Source: Cylindrodendrum hubeiense (lineage: Eukaryota; Ascomycota; Sordariomycetes; Hypocreales; Nectriaceae). Taken from it: a DNA stretch of 60,629 bases. The notes beneath the pieces were generated by a model, which did not search any database, was not told the DNA's origin, and saw nothing but the letters and a program-made list of their open reading frames with translations. Numbering within the stretch: position 1 is the first letter of the stretch; every line of letters starts with the position of its first letter. Where the stretch lies: the NCBI GenBank assembly GCA_014621425.1, contig JAANBB010000241.1:1-60629 (forward strand), given 5' to 3'. Below, one piece after another: positions 46,723 through 58,012 of the stretch. The position numbers and the translations under genes were made by a program.

Positions 46723-48334
46723 ATGGCTACCTTCCAAAACGGAGTGGCTCCGGCCCGCGCCATGGCTGACGACAGCGACGTCGAGGAGGAGGCCCTGGTG
46801 GCCGAGTACAAGGAGCAGGTCCAGTACGAGGACGGCGACGAGCTGAGCCGCACCACCTCATTGAACATGGCCCAGCAGACGGACGACATCCAGGCTCGCC
46901 TCGTCCAGGCTGCCCAGCCCCTCGACTTCCAGGCTCCCCTCGAGACCAAGTTCCAGAGCTACGATGCCTACTGCAGCCTGTTCCACTTCATCCTCAACTC
47001 CGAGGGTCCCGTGGACCTCGAGCCCCCGTCGGTTGGTTTCCCCGGATATTTCATCATGCTGTGATTGGCCCGGACGGTTTGAGACTGACTGTTGTTTGAT
47101 AGTACTACTGGGCATGGGATGTCATCGATGAGTTCATCTACCAGTTCAACTCATTCTCCTCATACCGGATGCGCATTGCGAGACAAACGACAAACGAGGA
47201 GGAGCGCCAGGCTCTCCGCGAGAACCCCAACACCTGGGGCTGCTACAGCGTCCTCAACGTCCTTTACTCCCTTATCCAGCGATCTCAGATTACGGAGCAG
47301 CTGGCCGTCATGAAGCGCAACGAGGACCCCATGACCGTCGCTGGAGAGTACGGCAACAAGAACCTGTACAAGATGTTGGGATACTTCTCCATCATCGGTC
47401 TCCTCCGCGTGCACTGCCTGCTGGGAGATTTCAGCCTGGCCCTCAAGACGCTCGACGATATTGAGCTTAACAAGAAGGCCATGTTCGCCCGTGTCATGGC
47501 GGCCCACTTCACCACCTACTACTACGTGGGTTTCTCGTACATGATGATGCACCGCTACGCCGATGCCATCAAGATGTTCAGCCACATCCTCGTCTACGTC
47601 TCGAGGACCAAGAACTTCCAGAAGAGCGCCCAGTACGACTCTATCACCAAGAAGAACGAGCAGATGTACGCTCTGATCGCCATCTGCGTCGCCTTCCAGC
47701 CTACTCGTCTTGACGACACCATCCACACCGCCCTCCGGGAGAAGTACGGCGACCAGCTGCTTAAGCTGCAGCGTGGTGGCCCCGAGTCCCTCCCTATCTT
47801 CGAGGAGCTCTTCCGCACCGCGTGCCCCAAGTTCATCTCCCCCGTGCCCCCGGACTTTGAGAACCCCGAGTCCAACATTGACCCCGTGGAGCACCACCTC
47901 GCCATCTTCATGGATGAGGTCAAGACCAACATGTGGAGCCCCACCATCAAGTCGTACCTCCGACTTTACACCACCATGGACCTCAGCAAGCTGGCTGGCT
48001 TCCTCGAGGTCAAGCCCGAGGAGCTGCGTTCGTGGCTCCTGGTCACCAAGCAGCGCACCAAGCAGCTGCGATGGCAAGACCAGGGCCTGCTCGAGGGTGA
48101 GCTGGTTAACGTCAGCGACCTCGACTATGCTCTTCAGGGTGTAAGTAGACCCCCCCCTTCACCGCCTCACTGATGACCCGGCTTGCCGTATCACGGCGTG
48201 GCCATTGAGATGACCTATTTGATAAGACGGAAGCTAATAAATATTAACAGGACCTGATCCACATTTCTGAGGCCAAGGTTGGACGCAAGCTTGTGGACTG
48301 GTACCTCCGCAACCTGTCCCGCACCTACAACTAA
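46723..48334 (+). CDS. Translation initiation factor eIF3 subunit L
   Basis: Three exons (46723-47031, 47103-48140, 48251-48334), 476 residues. The introns are 71 bp (GTTGGT...TAG) and 110 bp (GTAAGT...CAG), both phase 0. The ATG at 46723 opens a short acidic N-terminus. The rest is the helical PAF67/eIF3l domain: YYWAWDVIDEFIYQFNSF, NVLYSLIQRSQI, LGYFSIIGLLRVHCLLGDF, YVGFSYMMMHRYADAI and, at the C-terminus, DLIHISEAKVGRKLVDWYLRN split only at its first residue. eIF3l is a non-core eIF3 subunit present in filamentous fungi and animals but absent from budding yeast. Codon use is strongly biased to C-ending codons, as expected of a highly expressed gene. Confidence 0.95.
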
Positions 48335-48647
48335 GGTGGAAAGGGAGACTTGGCAAGCCACATTTCCCGTTCGCCCGGAGTCTTGGAACACTACGAAACA
48401 GGTGAATTTCGAGGGCCAAGGCGGGGACGAACATTTAGGGTTGGTTATGCGTTAAGCAAACCAACTGGTAGGATGCATGGCATGGCAACGGCGTCTCGGA
48501 GTTGGTGATGCTCGTGCAAAAGCTTGAGGGTTTCTCGAGATTGGCTGTATGTGGTAGAGATGGGACATCCTCTTAGAGGCATGGGAACCTGAAGGACAAA
48601 TTTAAAAGAAAGAAACGAGGTGAATTAATTCATGATTCGATGTTACT

Positions 48648-48767
48648 GGGTATTGTGTCACTGTCTATTGTGCCGTTGTCTATTGTGCCGTTGTCTATTG
48701 AGCCGCTGTCTATTGCGTCGCTGTCTATTGTACCACCATCCATTGTGCCACTGTCTATCGTGTCACT
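48648..48767. repeat. 15-bp minisatellite, eight units
   Basis: Eight head-to-tail copies of a 15-bp unit, consensus GTCTATTGTGCCGYT, fill exactly 120 bp. Central units differ at 1-4 positions, and the end units are more diverged. It lies about 310 bp after the eIF3l stop codon. Confidence 0.93.
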
Positions 48768-51700
48768 GGGAGTTGTCTGAGTTGTCTGCCAAGCGTTCGT
48801 GAAGAGGTTGTGATGGGGAAGGAGGGGTTACGAGTGCCGGGCTCCGCCTTGGCCGTGGAGTCGCGGATGACAGATGCCAAGAATTAGCTGAAAGTACGAG
48901 GCGTGTGACTAGAGCGGCTCGTTATGCTATCAACGGCCGGGGACATGGGATGTATCCACGTGAGGTGTGTATTGCTTCTGGGCGAGATGCAGTGCATTGC
49001 GGCAGGATCCGGCAGGCATTTAGACGACCAGTTACCTGGGAGCTGGAGCACTACGATGTGAGTACCATGTATAAATGCGGCCTGCTCCAGACCGACACAT
49101 TCAACCAGTTCGAGAAGGGAGATCGGAACCCCAAGATTTGTGGTGTGCGTGCGTGTTTGGGCGTGCGCGTGTGTGGACGAGAACTGTCTAAATGTCTTGG
49201 GTGTCTCACACGCACGGCCACGTGCCCGCCCAGGGTTACGCACGTCGATCTAACAAGATGTACTCCGTACCTAGGTAGACAGATGATCTAGGGTTGGACT
49301 AGAACCCCTCTTCTTGCGGCAACTAAACCCATATTCATCCTGGCCGTTGCTTACCCATGTGCCCTCCCATTGTTGGTCGCTTTTTTGTCAAGCCATGTGA
49401 AAAAAACCACCCGTGTACGCGTGAGATGTTCCATGGAGGATGAGTGCTGACACGAGATACCGTCCAAGATACCGTCCGTGACACCCATGGCATAAGCCAC
49501 CCAGGACGGCGGTTGGGTCGTCAGCCTCAGCTAGGGTGCGGACAGCGGGTGAGGAGGCAGGGATATCTCATGTGCGGCGGGCGAGCGGACTGAGTGGTGG
49601 GATATCGCGGCGAAGACGGCGAAGAAGGGCGGGGATGCAAGGGAAGGCCTGGTCTGTCGATGCTGGGAGCGAGTTCATGATCCGATACTACGGCGATCGG
49701 TTGATGACCTATTGCGAGTGGTTCGTTGGGGGGAGGATTAGCTGGGGGCGGTGTGAGGTGAGAACCGGACTTGGAGAAGGATCTCGATCACAGTCCAACA
49801 ACTTGCATGCACATACATCCATCCAACATGCTGTACTATCACTGTGATGGATTTGTGTGGACGTGCGTGTGTAGTTTCAGGTCACAAAGACGCGTGAATG
49901 CAGCCACCCTCTTCCGCCTGGATGTCTTGCCCTGTATTTCCTGTCGCTCTTCTCCGGAGCCCTCCGTAGCTTTCCGACGAACTGTCAAACCAACGTCTGG
50001 GTGTTAGAACAGACGACATCTCGTTCTTCCCAGTTCCCAGGTTCTCTGGTCCACCGACACTAAGCAGCAGCTAGCTCTCCCCACCCCACCACGGCCAGCG
50101 TTCCGTCTCCGAGAGCCAGAAGGACCCCACCCGGGGCTGCGGGATCACAGGTGCGTGTGGTCGAAGCTTCGGTACCCAGGTCCTTGGGATCTTGGGAACA
50201 GGAGGCTGCCTGAGGTAGGCACTTATTAATTACGGTGCGGCACGTACGTACTACGCGTACGTAGCAAGGAGTTTGGGAGAGTCGTGGAAGTAACCAGAAA
50301 CGGTAGATGAACGGCACTGGTGAGCCACCAGGTTGACGGGCGGCCTCACTGGTCCGATCCCCTAATTAGAATCGTCCAATACGGCCCCCGAAGGTTTATG
50401 TCGTACGCCCAAACTCTATCGGCGAGTGACAACGACGAGAGGGTGTGGCCGTTGCATGTGGTTGACCAACTGCCACAGCCCTGTACCGACCGAAGTAACT
50501 CGGAGGTTCGCAACGCCGGGGTCCTCGGAGGTCGGGTCGGCAGCCGGAATAGCAAGGGAGGACCCCCAAACGCCAAACGCCGTACCCCAACTTCCTGGCT
50601 AGCCAGACAAGGACGTGGGGAGTCGGGTACTATTGGCGTCCCCCCGAAGCCGAGAAGCTGCTAGCTGTAGCTCTATCCTGAGATTGCTCGGGGGTTTGGG
50701 GGGTTGGGTGGTGGACTGGGGGACTGGTGGACTGGTGGTACGCTGGTGTTGGTGGCAGTGGTGGTGCAACTGGGCCGCTCCGGCGGGATTTGGAGCCCAA
50801 AGGGAAACAAGGTGGCATTAGTGGCTCCGGGACCACCAAGGTAATTAAGTGGGTTCTTGCACACAAGCCCAGAGCGCCCTATCGAGTCTTGGAAAATAGG
50901 ATCAGCTCCCATGTGATGGGGGACGATGGACGATGAATTACGAAGCTAGGGGGGTGCGCGCGTGCGCCGTGTGCCTGTGCGAGCGCCTGTGGTTTTCTCG
51001 CCACAACCACGGGCTCGACGGAGCGCATTCTCACGATTCCCCGGACGCATTTCTCAGGCTCATTTCCCCTAGGGTGGTACGCGACATGTAAGAGGATTGA
51101 TTACCATGGAACGGGCTGCCTCCCCTAGCACAAATCTCCTTTGACCAGTTTTGTCGTCCGGGTTTGGTCATGACCAGCTTCACCCATCGCACATACGCCC
51201 ACACCATGCACATGTGCCCAGCCAATTGTTCCCCGCCGCTGGCGCATGCTCTCACCGTGCAGCAGCAGCCCTCCCGGGCGTTCAATCGTCCATCTTGCCG
51301 CCTTGGCCTGCATGGGGTTGTGTTTGTGCTGCTGCTGCTGCTGCTCTCTGCATTGCAGCTGAGGCCAGGCAAGGGAGGAGGAGGATGTCGACCACCAGTG
51401 ACCACCACCATGGCCATGGCTGGAATCTTGACTCTTGCTCTGCAGCTGCGTTCTGTCATCCATCCGCCTTTAGCGAGTGAGACTCGGCCACTTCCCGTTG
51501 CGCCCTCACGTCCACCAATACGGCCGTGTACTTCGTATCTCACCCACGAAGCTGAATAAAAAAAGAAACGAGAAATCACATAAAATCACCAAACGGGAGG
51601 CTAAAGAAGAGAAAGAGGTTTAGTGCGTTGCCTCAGTTCTTGGGAGTTGGAGTTCCGGCGCCAGCTTCTCCTCGTGTGCCATGCGGAACCCGGATCCCCT

Positions 51701-52367
51701 CCGATGCGGTGTCCGTTTGTTCCGTTTCCTTGGCCTCCATCTCCGTTGCCACTCCCTCGGTATCTTGCCTGCCTGCGCGCATCTGCGTCGGGTCGTGACG
51801 TGGACCAAGGCCCGATCCGTCTGGAGCCGTCGCTCTTGGGATCTCGCCTCCCAACCCACTTTGGATGGACGGCACTACGTCGACTCCGTCCATTGCCATG
51901 TACAGATGCGGCGCCCGTCCCATGCCCGTCTCGTCGACGGAAAAGTGGGCGGCGCCCCTCGGTAGCAGAAAAAACACTGATGCCACATCCGTCCCTCCAT
52001 CTGCTGTGTGCTTCTGGCGGAGTGAGTCTGCGCCCAGGGCAGGGTAACGTCCCTTGAGTTACGTATGGAGGAGCTGTGCACTTAATTATTACTACACGTT
52101 TGCCTGGACAAAGCACACAGACTGCGCATCGCATCACGACCCTAATATCCACACGCCCTCGCCCTCGTCTTACCCCCTCCTCTCACACTAGCCATCACAC
52201 CCCTCCAAGGCTCCAACCCTCCCCATTCCTTGCCTGACTATAACCTTACCTTGGACGGCATCTGGGCTGACCTCCGCCTTGGCCTTGTCCGAGAGTCGCA
52301 CACTTTGTTCGTCAACTCGTCGCATCGCTCGACACACAGACTGGCAGCCTGCCCTTTATCTTTTACT

Positions 52368-52410
52368 ACACACACACACACACACACACACATACAGTAC
52401 ACACACACGC
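52368..52410. repeat. (AC)n microsatellite
   Basis: A perfect AC run of 25 bp (52368-52392) followed by an interrupted stretch to about 52410. It sits in the presumed promoter of the universal stress protein gene. Confidence 0.92.
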
Positions 52411-53283
52411 ACCACGCATACACGCACGCAAAGGGGCTCCTCATTTTCCTCCCGTCCTTCACCTCTGTCGCATCTCCCACATCTCCACCCTTGGCCGCGA
52501 TCTAATCTCCTGGGCCCTCAGCCTTTTGGCCCAACTGTGCTTGTTGTACTGCCCGCATCTCGCTTCTTTTCTTTTCTCTTTTCTCGATCGGCGCCACTCC
52601 CGCTTGCTGCCAGACAGCTTTCTTCCTCGACTACTTCTTTCCTTCTCTGCTCCTACACCGGACTCACCGCGCTCACCCTCGCCAATCTTTGACCGACTGA
52701 TAAACTGCCCACCGACCCACGGCCCGTCGCATTCACTGCTCCCCCCCGCCACCCCTGCTTGCATCTGCACTTTGCTTGTGAGGGCTTCCGAACGGTTCGC
52801 TACTTCCCTCCAATCACTCCAGAGCCCAGAGCTGCTGCTTCCTCCAACTTTCGCCTATCGCGCCATCAACGCCTCGCGCTCGCCCTCTTCTCGCCGTGCG
52901 CTTGCGATTCGCGACCCGACCCCAGTCAACCCAGACCAAGCATCTTTCTTATCGACTGACCTTCCTGCCTTGGTTCTTGGTGGCGTAGATCGTCATCCTG
53001 CAGAACGCCCAAGGTTCTAGGGGACCCCGTGCAAGCTACCAACTACAGCCACCGCCATAGTCAGACATACATATCTATCTGACTTGGGGTTGCTTGCTTC
53101 AACTTATCCCAGGTAGTGGCCTACTTTTCTTCCCTCGCGCAACAACCGACCACGCAACATCGCCTATCTGCATTCTTTTTTTTTGCTCCCGAATTTCGAC
53201 CGTCACGACGAGAAGAAGCAAACAAGCAACAGGCCCCGCCGGCTCGTTTCTTCCTTCACCTCCCACTCCCCACCGAAACAGAC

Positions 53284-55811
53284 ATGGCGACGGCCTCGAT
53301 TGTTCTGCTCCCCACCGTTCACCGCACCAATTCCGACGACGTTTCGCCAAAGACAACCGTGCCGCGCGGCTCCAAGGATGACTACTTCCCCTCCGACCTA
53401 ACCACTGTCGACGGCTCAGGTACGAGCGTGAGGGCCAGCGACGGCGACGAGTCTTCGGCGTGCAAGTCTAGCATCTCCTTCGCAGCCGACCCACCGACCG
53501 TCCACAGCTCCAGCCTCGGCAGCGCTGACGATGAAGTTTCTACAAAAACAAACGAGGACACCATGGCCCGGAAGGCATCGATTAGCAGCGTCACCTTTCG
53601 CCGACCGCGCAATCCTTCACTACCCCAAGGCAACCCACAACTCACAACTGGTTCGCGCATCAGGGCTAGCTCGCCCCCTCACCAAAGGTAAGCCAACAAA
53701 TGTTCCTCTTGTCTGGTCTTGTTCCTGCATTCAGCATTGTCTCTCCCGTTGTCTCTGCTCTTACCGGTTGCCGTTATTTCTGCCATTTCTGTTTCACTTC
53801 CCCACCATGTCCGTCCCCAAAAACTGGTTAAGTCGATCTTCTGTTTCGCTTGGAGCTGCCTATGGGAAGTGTTTCCTAGGCATCCAAAGACTCAACCCGC
53901 CGCTCGCAACACTTCAAGAAGCCGATACCCGTTGGAGAATGCCGTTCGGCATATATTGGCCGACTGCGCATGCCTACCAGCAGGCGTCTCGGATCCCATC
54001 TGCCGACACCTCGACGATCTCTCCCGCACTCGCAGGGTCGGGTGTTGTCAGTCATCTCGTCTGAATCACCGTCTCGGCCAGTCGTGCCCTGTATCCGTCC
54101 AAGGTCTCGGGTGGATCGGCATTCTTAGCCGTTTGATGCGTGCGATGGCATGGTCTGCGACACGCTGGGTGTTGTGCGACGCAGGGACGTCAAACTCAAT
54201 TGCTTCGGCATATTGGGCCGAGGCCCAACAGCGTCGATGTCGCTATCACTCACCGGGTTATCGACGGACAATCCCTCGACATAGCGCGTGTGGTCGGCCG
54301 ACTCTAAACATATTTCATCCGAATCTAGGTGGAACCTTGATCACGGGCCTCGTCTGGTTCTAGCCTTTCAGTCCCCACCACGACTGCCGCAATTACCCCG
54401 CTGTTCTCGAATCTTGGTGCTATGGGGATGTCCGAAAGGCTCGTCGGCCAGTCCATGCAATAAGCTAGTCGCTTCGCTTGGGTCAGGCCATCCATCACAG
54501 CCACTGTGACCTGCTGTGGCTCTTTTTAGCCGCAAATTCCCGCAGAGCGCCGACTCCTCTTTGTCGTCACCATTTTCCTCTTCCTGATCACTCCTGTTAC
54601 TCTTGTTCTACTGCTCTCTCTGGGATCATCTCCGTCCACTGCACTCTTACTCTTATCGCCCCGTGTCCACGCAACGTGGCAACCATACAACGATGGCGAC
54701 GCTAACCGAGACCGCGCCTGACAGGTTCCAACGTCATATCGCCTTCGACAACCTCCCCGCAGGCGAGCCAACTAAGAATAACGCCATCTCGCTGACGCTC
54801 AATGTCCGACACAAGGGTTACCAACCACGTCGAAGGTCGCGCACCTTCATGGTTGGTGTCGACGAACACGCCTACTCCGACTACGCATTGCAGTGGCTTC
54901 TCGACGAGCTTGTTGACGACGGCGACGAGATCGTGTGCGTCCGAGTCATTGAGAAGGAAATTCGCTTCTCCGATAAACAATACCAAGAGGATGCCCAGTT
55001 TGTCATGCAGGGAATTCTTGACCGAAACGGCTCAAACCGCGCTATCAGTATCGTTCTCGAATATGCTGTTGGCAAACTTCATGGGACATTTCAAAAATTG
55101 GTTAGCGTCTTTCCCCATCATTAGACGCTCGAAGAGAATCTAACCAGCATTTTACAGATCCAAATGTACCAGCCCGCGATGCTCATCGTCGGAACTAGAG
55201 GTCGCTCCCTCGGAGGTCTTCAGGGCCTGGTCAACACCCGCAACTCATTCTCCAAGTACTGCCTCCAGTACTCGCCTGTGCCGGTCGTCGTGGTCCGGCC
55301 GACGGAGAAGCGCATGAAGAAGAAGTCGAAACGAGCCAATGACTCGACCCGGCAGACATATGTCAGCATGTTGGCTGCCACTCATGGCAAGCACGAAGCC
55401 GACAGCGAAGCTAGCAGCACATACGAGCTCGAGATCCACAACTCCCCCGACGAAGAGGCGCATCAGGTTGCGCGCGTCCTTGGCCTTCCGGCCGCCTTTG
55501 ACCCCACGATCAAGCCCCTCAGCTCCGGCCTACTACCCTTCACCCGATCTCCCGGACCTGCTAGTATCAATGAAGCGCCCGAGGAACAACCCGTCATCAA
55601 GGATATCAATGCGGCCCCGGATAGTGACGACGATGACGACGACGACTCTGCTGAATTCGAGGTGATGACTGGCCAGCAGGCGCTGGATAAGCAGAAGTTG
55701 GAACAGTTGCATAAGATGGAGGTTGGCGAAGCGGCTGCTTTTAAGATGAAGGTCGAGGACGAAGAGGATGACGACGACGAAGGCTCATCGGAACACAAAG
55801 CCACATCATAG
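53284..55811 (+). CDS. Universal stress protein (USP) family
   Basis: Three exons: 53284-53687, 54725-55100 and 55158-55811, 477 residues. Intron 1 is 1037 bp (GTAAGC...CAG), very long for this genome. Intron 2 is 57 bp. The Ser/Thr-rich N-terminus ends in SVTFRRPRNPSLPQG. The USP domain follows at about residues 155-290: RSRTFMVGVDEHAYSDYALQ, CVRVIEKEIRFSDKQYQEDA, ISIVLEYAVGKL, MLIVGTRGRSLGGLQGLV and SKYCLQYSPVPVVVV. GTRGRSLGG with the following loop is the ATP-binding motif. The C-terminus is acidic. A second ATG at 54693 is in frame with exon 2 and could start a shorter form. The reading frame continues for 287 codons after the TAG (separate entry). Confidence 0.85.
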
Positions 55812-56675
55812 AAGAGGGGGGCTGGCCAAAGCAGCACAAGTTCCACGGACATTCGAAGCACGAACAAGCGCGACCTCTCTGGCCCCTTTGACGAAGAGGG
55901 ATCTAGGGACCAAGGACCACCACTGCCAATCCGGCTCGATCATGATCAGACTCATGAAATTCTAGAGCCTTTGAGCAGTGGCAAGGGCAAAGAGGTCGCG
56001 AAAATGCGCGACACAATTGAATTGGGGCTGGGACGGCCGATTGATAATCACCACTCAGAGAAACATGAAATACAGGAAGGGAGGGAGGGAATCGAATTGG
56101 AGCTGCTTTATCTGCCCCGGGGTAAGGGGTACAATTACGACGGAGAAGCATCTGACGGGACTCAAGCCCACGAGGCAAATGCCAAGGTTGAAGAAGACTC
56201 GGCGAGTACTGGAAAGCCGATACCAGACATGGAATCCGAGGTAATCTCTCGGATTGATGCCGAAAATGTCCCTTTCGAAGAAGAGGAGAGAACGGGGCAA
56301 GGTCCTGTTTCTACAAGGCAACGGCCCTGCAGCTTAGTTCGTTCACAAAGCGACATGATCATCCGAGAACCAAAGATCCCCGAGGATGTCCCGGGGGTGC
56401 ATCCCGACCGAGTTAGGCGTGTCAATCGACAGCTCTTCGGGATGTTGAGGAGAGATGTCCAGCACCGTGTTGACGAGGCGAATGCCGCTCATCGTCAGGG
56501 TGACCTTGGGCGACACGGTGTCTCAATCAGAGACTTTGCTCCACTTGGTGATGTTGCAACTGAGGATCAGGGAGAGGACAAGTCCGGGATGTCAGTCATT
56601 GAAGGGCAAGGAGAAGGCATAAAACAGCGGGATGGTATCGACGAAGAAGCTGTTGAGGCGCCTGAGAAGCCGTAG
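55812..56675 (+). CDS. In-frame ORF directly after the USP stop codon
   Basis: The frame of USP exon 3 stays open for 287 codons after the TAG at 55809-55811 and ends at 56675. The predicted segment is hydrophilic, rich in Glu, Asp, Gly and Ser. It has a more ordered part around QRPCSLVRSQSDMIIREP and HPDRVRRVNRQLFGMLRRDV. The first in-frame ATG is at 56004, 64 codons in, so the first part has no start of its own. Options are stop-codon readthrough, a recent nonsense change or assembly error in one longer USP protein, a separate gene from 56004, or removal of the TAG by a weak 60-bp intron (donor GTCGAG, acceptor TAG). No domain is recognised. Confidence 0.5.
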   Translation, partial: KRGAGQSSTSSTDIRSTNKRDLSGPFDEEGSRDQGPPLPIRLDHDQTHEILEPLSSGKGKEVAKMRDTIELGLGRPIDNHHSEKHEIQEGREGIELELLYLPRGKGYNYDGEASDGTQAHEANAKVEEDSASTGKPIPDMESEVISRIDAENVPFEEEERTGQGPVSTRQRPCSLVRSQSDMIIREPKIPEDVPGVHPDRVRRVNRQLFGMLRRDVQHRVDEANAAHRQGDLGRHGVSIRDFAPLGDVATEDQGEDKSGMSVIEGQGEGIKQRDGIDEEAVEAPEKP

Positions 56676-58012
56676 GCATGGCTGTCAGGGTGCTGTTATT
56701 GGGGCTATAGACGAAATGGGGACTGAACAAGTCTAGAGCCTCACGGCACTACAGAAGCAAGGGGGTTCGCACGGCCTGTCTAAGCTGGCTTATGGCTTGT
56801 GGCTTATGTACATTGTTGTGTCAACTAAGAGGCGACATTCGATTGCAGTTAGCGATTGATTAACATTGATTCATGCAAATTTGGTCCTTATGTGACACAT
56901 ATGATGCTTTGTTTGGGGGCTGTGATCGTGTGATTCGTATTCATGTAAGGGAAATCCTTTGGAGCAGCAGATTCGTCCAGATCCACATTAACACGAGGTT
57001 TGTGATGACGAGCGAATGGTAACCAGGGGTAGATGAGACACACACTACAAACCTCGTATGGAGCCCGAGGGCACAATAGGGAATGCTGCTGAAGTGACGG
57101 TTGAATCAACATGGACAGACGTGGGTGAGTCGTGCTGTTTCGCTCCCACGTTATGCCGCGGGGCATCACCTCTGGTAGAGTGCTTGCGCATGGCCCCCTC
57201 GGTCCCCACTCCGGCCGTTGACGAAGCCATGTGCTTCACTGGAGCAAACCCCTGTACCGGATACGTAGCGGCCAATTGCAGGGCGTGCGTCCCCTGAGCG
57301 TCAGCGAACAACGCGGGGCCAAAACGTTTGTGGTCGCGGCGCAGCAGCGAGTCAGTGCATGGGCGCCCTGGCGCCGAGGTGCAAGGGCGTATCAAGTGGC
57401 GGTTGTGGGCTTTTTTTGCTGGAATCTGGTGCTAGCGAAAGCCTGAGGCCACGGGCGCTCCGCCTAGTGACGATGGGGGGCAGGAATGAAGGAACGAAAG
57501 GGCAGGCGCCGCTCCAGGGCGTCGCGGAAAGACTGCGCAACCCAACACGTCAGCCTTAATCTCTAATCTTGCACATTTGCGTATTCCTCCAGCAGAGCCC
57601 GGAAGCCCAATCCCCCTCCCGAAAGCAACAGGATCCCGGATGCGCGTGAGTTTTGCCTTTGCGGTCGGATCATATTTGGGGCATCTCGCGACGAACAAGC
57701 GAACAGGGGCAAAAGTGATCTGCGACCGTGACAGAGCCGTTTCGCTTCCGCCGGTGACGTCGTTGATCGCTGCGCACGTCTGAAAACGGGGGGTCGACAC
57801 GACTTGCTTCGGGAGCCGCCTTCGGTTTATGAAGGTTACTACAACGCATGCGACAAGAATAACGTCGAATTCGATAGACGGTTAAAGACCACACACGATA
57901 GAGCAGGACGAGACCGAGAACCACCACGATCGACGACAATAACGTCGAAAGACGGACGGACGGAACCCAAGTCGACAATACATCGCAACACCGATAAGGC
58001 CCTACCTTCTCA
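56676..58012. other. Intergenic, promoter of the GPHR-like gene
   Basis: 1.3 kb. The left part is AT-rich 3' flank, the right part GC-rich. Long frames on the minus strand here are shadows of the next gene or lack any domain. No gene is called. Confidence 0.5.

Larger units (their letters stand above)
48335..53283. other. 4.9-kb gene-free region between eIF3l and the stress gene
   Basis: This stretch has many short overlapping frames on both strands, and none shows a domain or consistent splicing. It starts with the eIF3l 3' flank and a 15-bp minisatellite. It ends with a C/T-rich stretch (about 52.1-53.28 kb) that looks like the promoter and leader of the universal stress gene. A polyadenylated non-coding RNA cannot be excluded. 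Confidence 0.45.

Noticed and set aside
47160..48077. 305-codon minus-strand open frame
   Set aside because: It is antisense to eIF3l, whose C-ending codons remove stops from the opposite strand.
50220..50275. Inverted GTACGTAC-type motifs as a transposon end
   Set aside because: The palindromes are very short and there is no target duplication or transposase remnant nearby.
51031..52152. Overlapping frames of 117-183 codons on both strands
   Set aside because: They overlap one another, have low-complexity composition and no domain; judged to be promoter or leader sequence of the stress gene.
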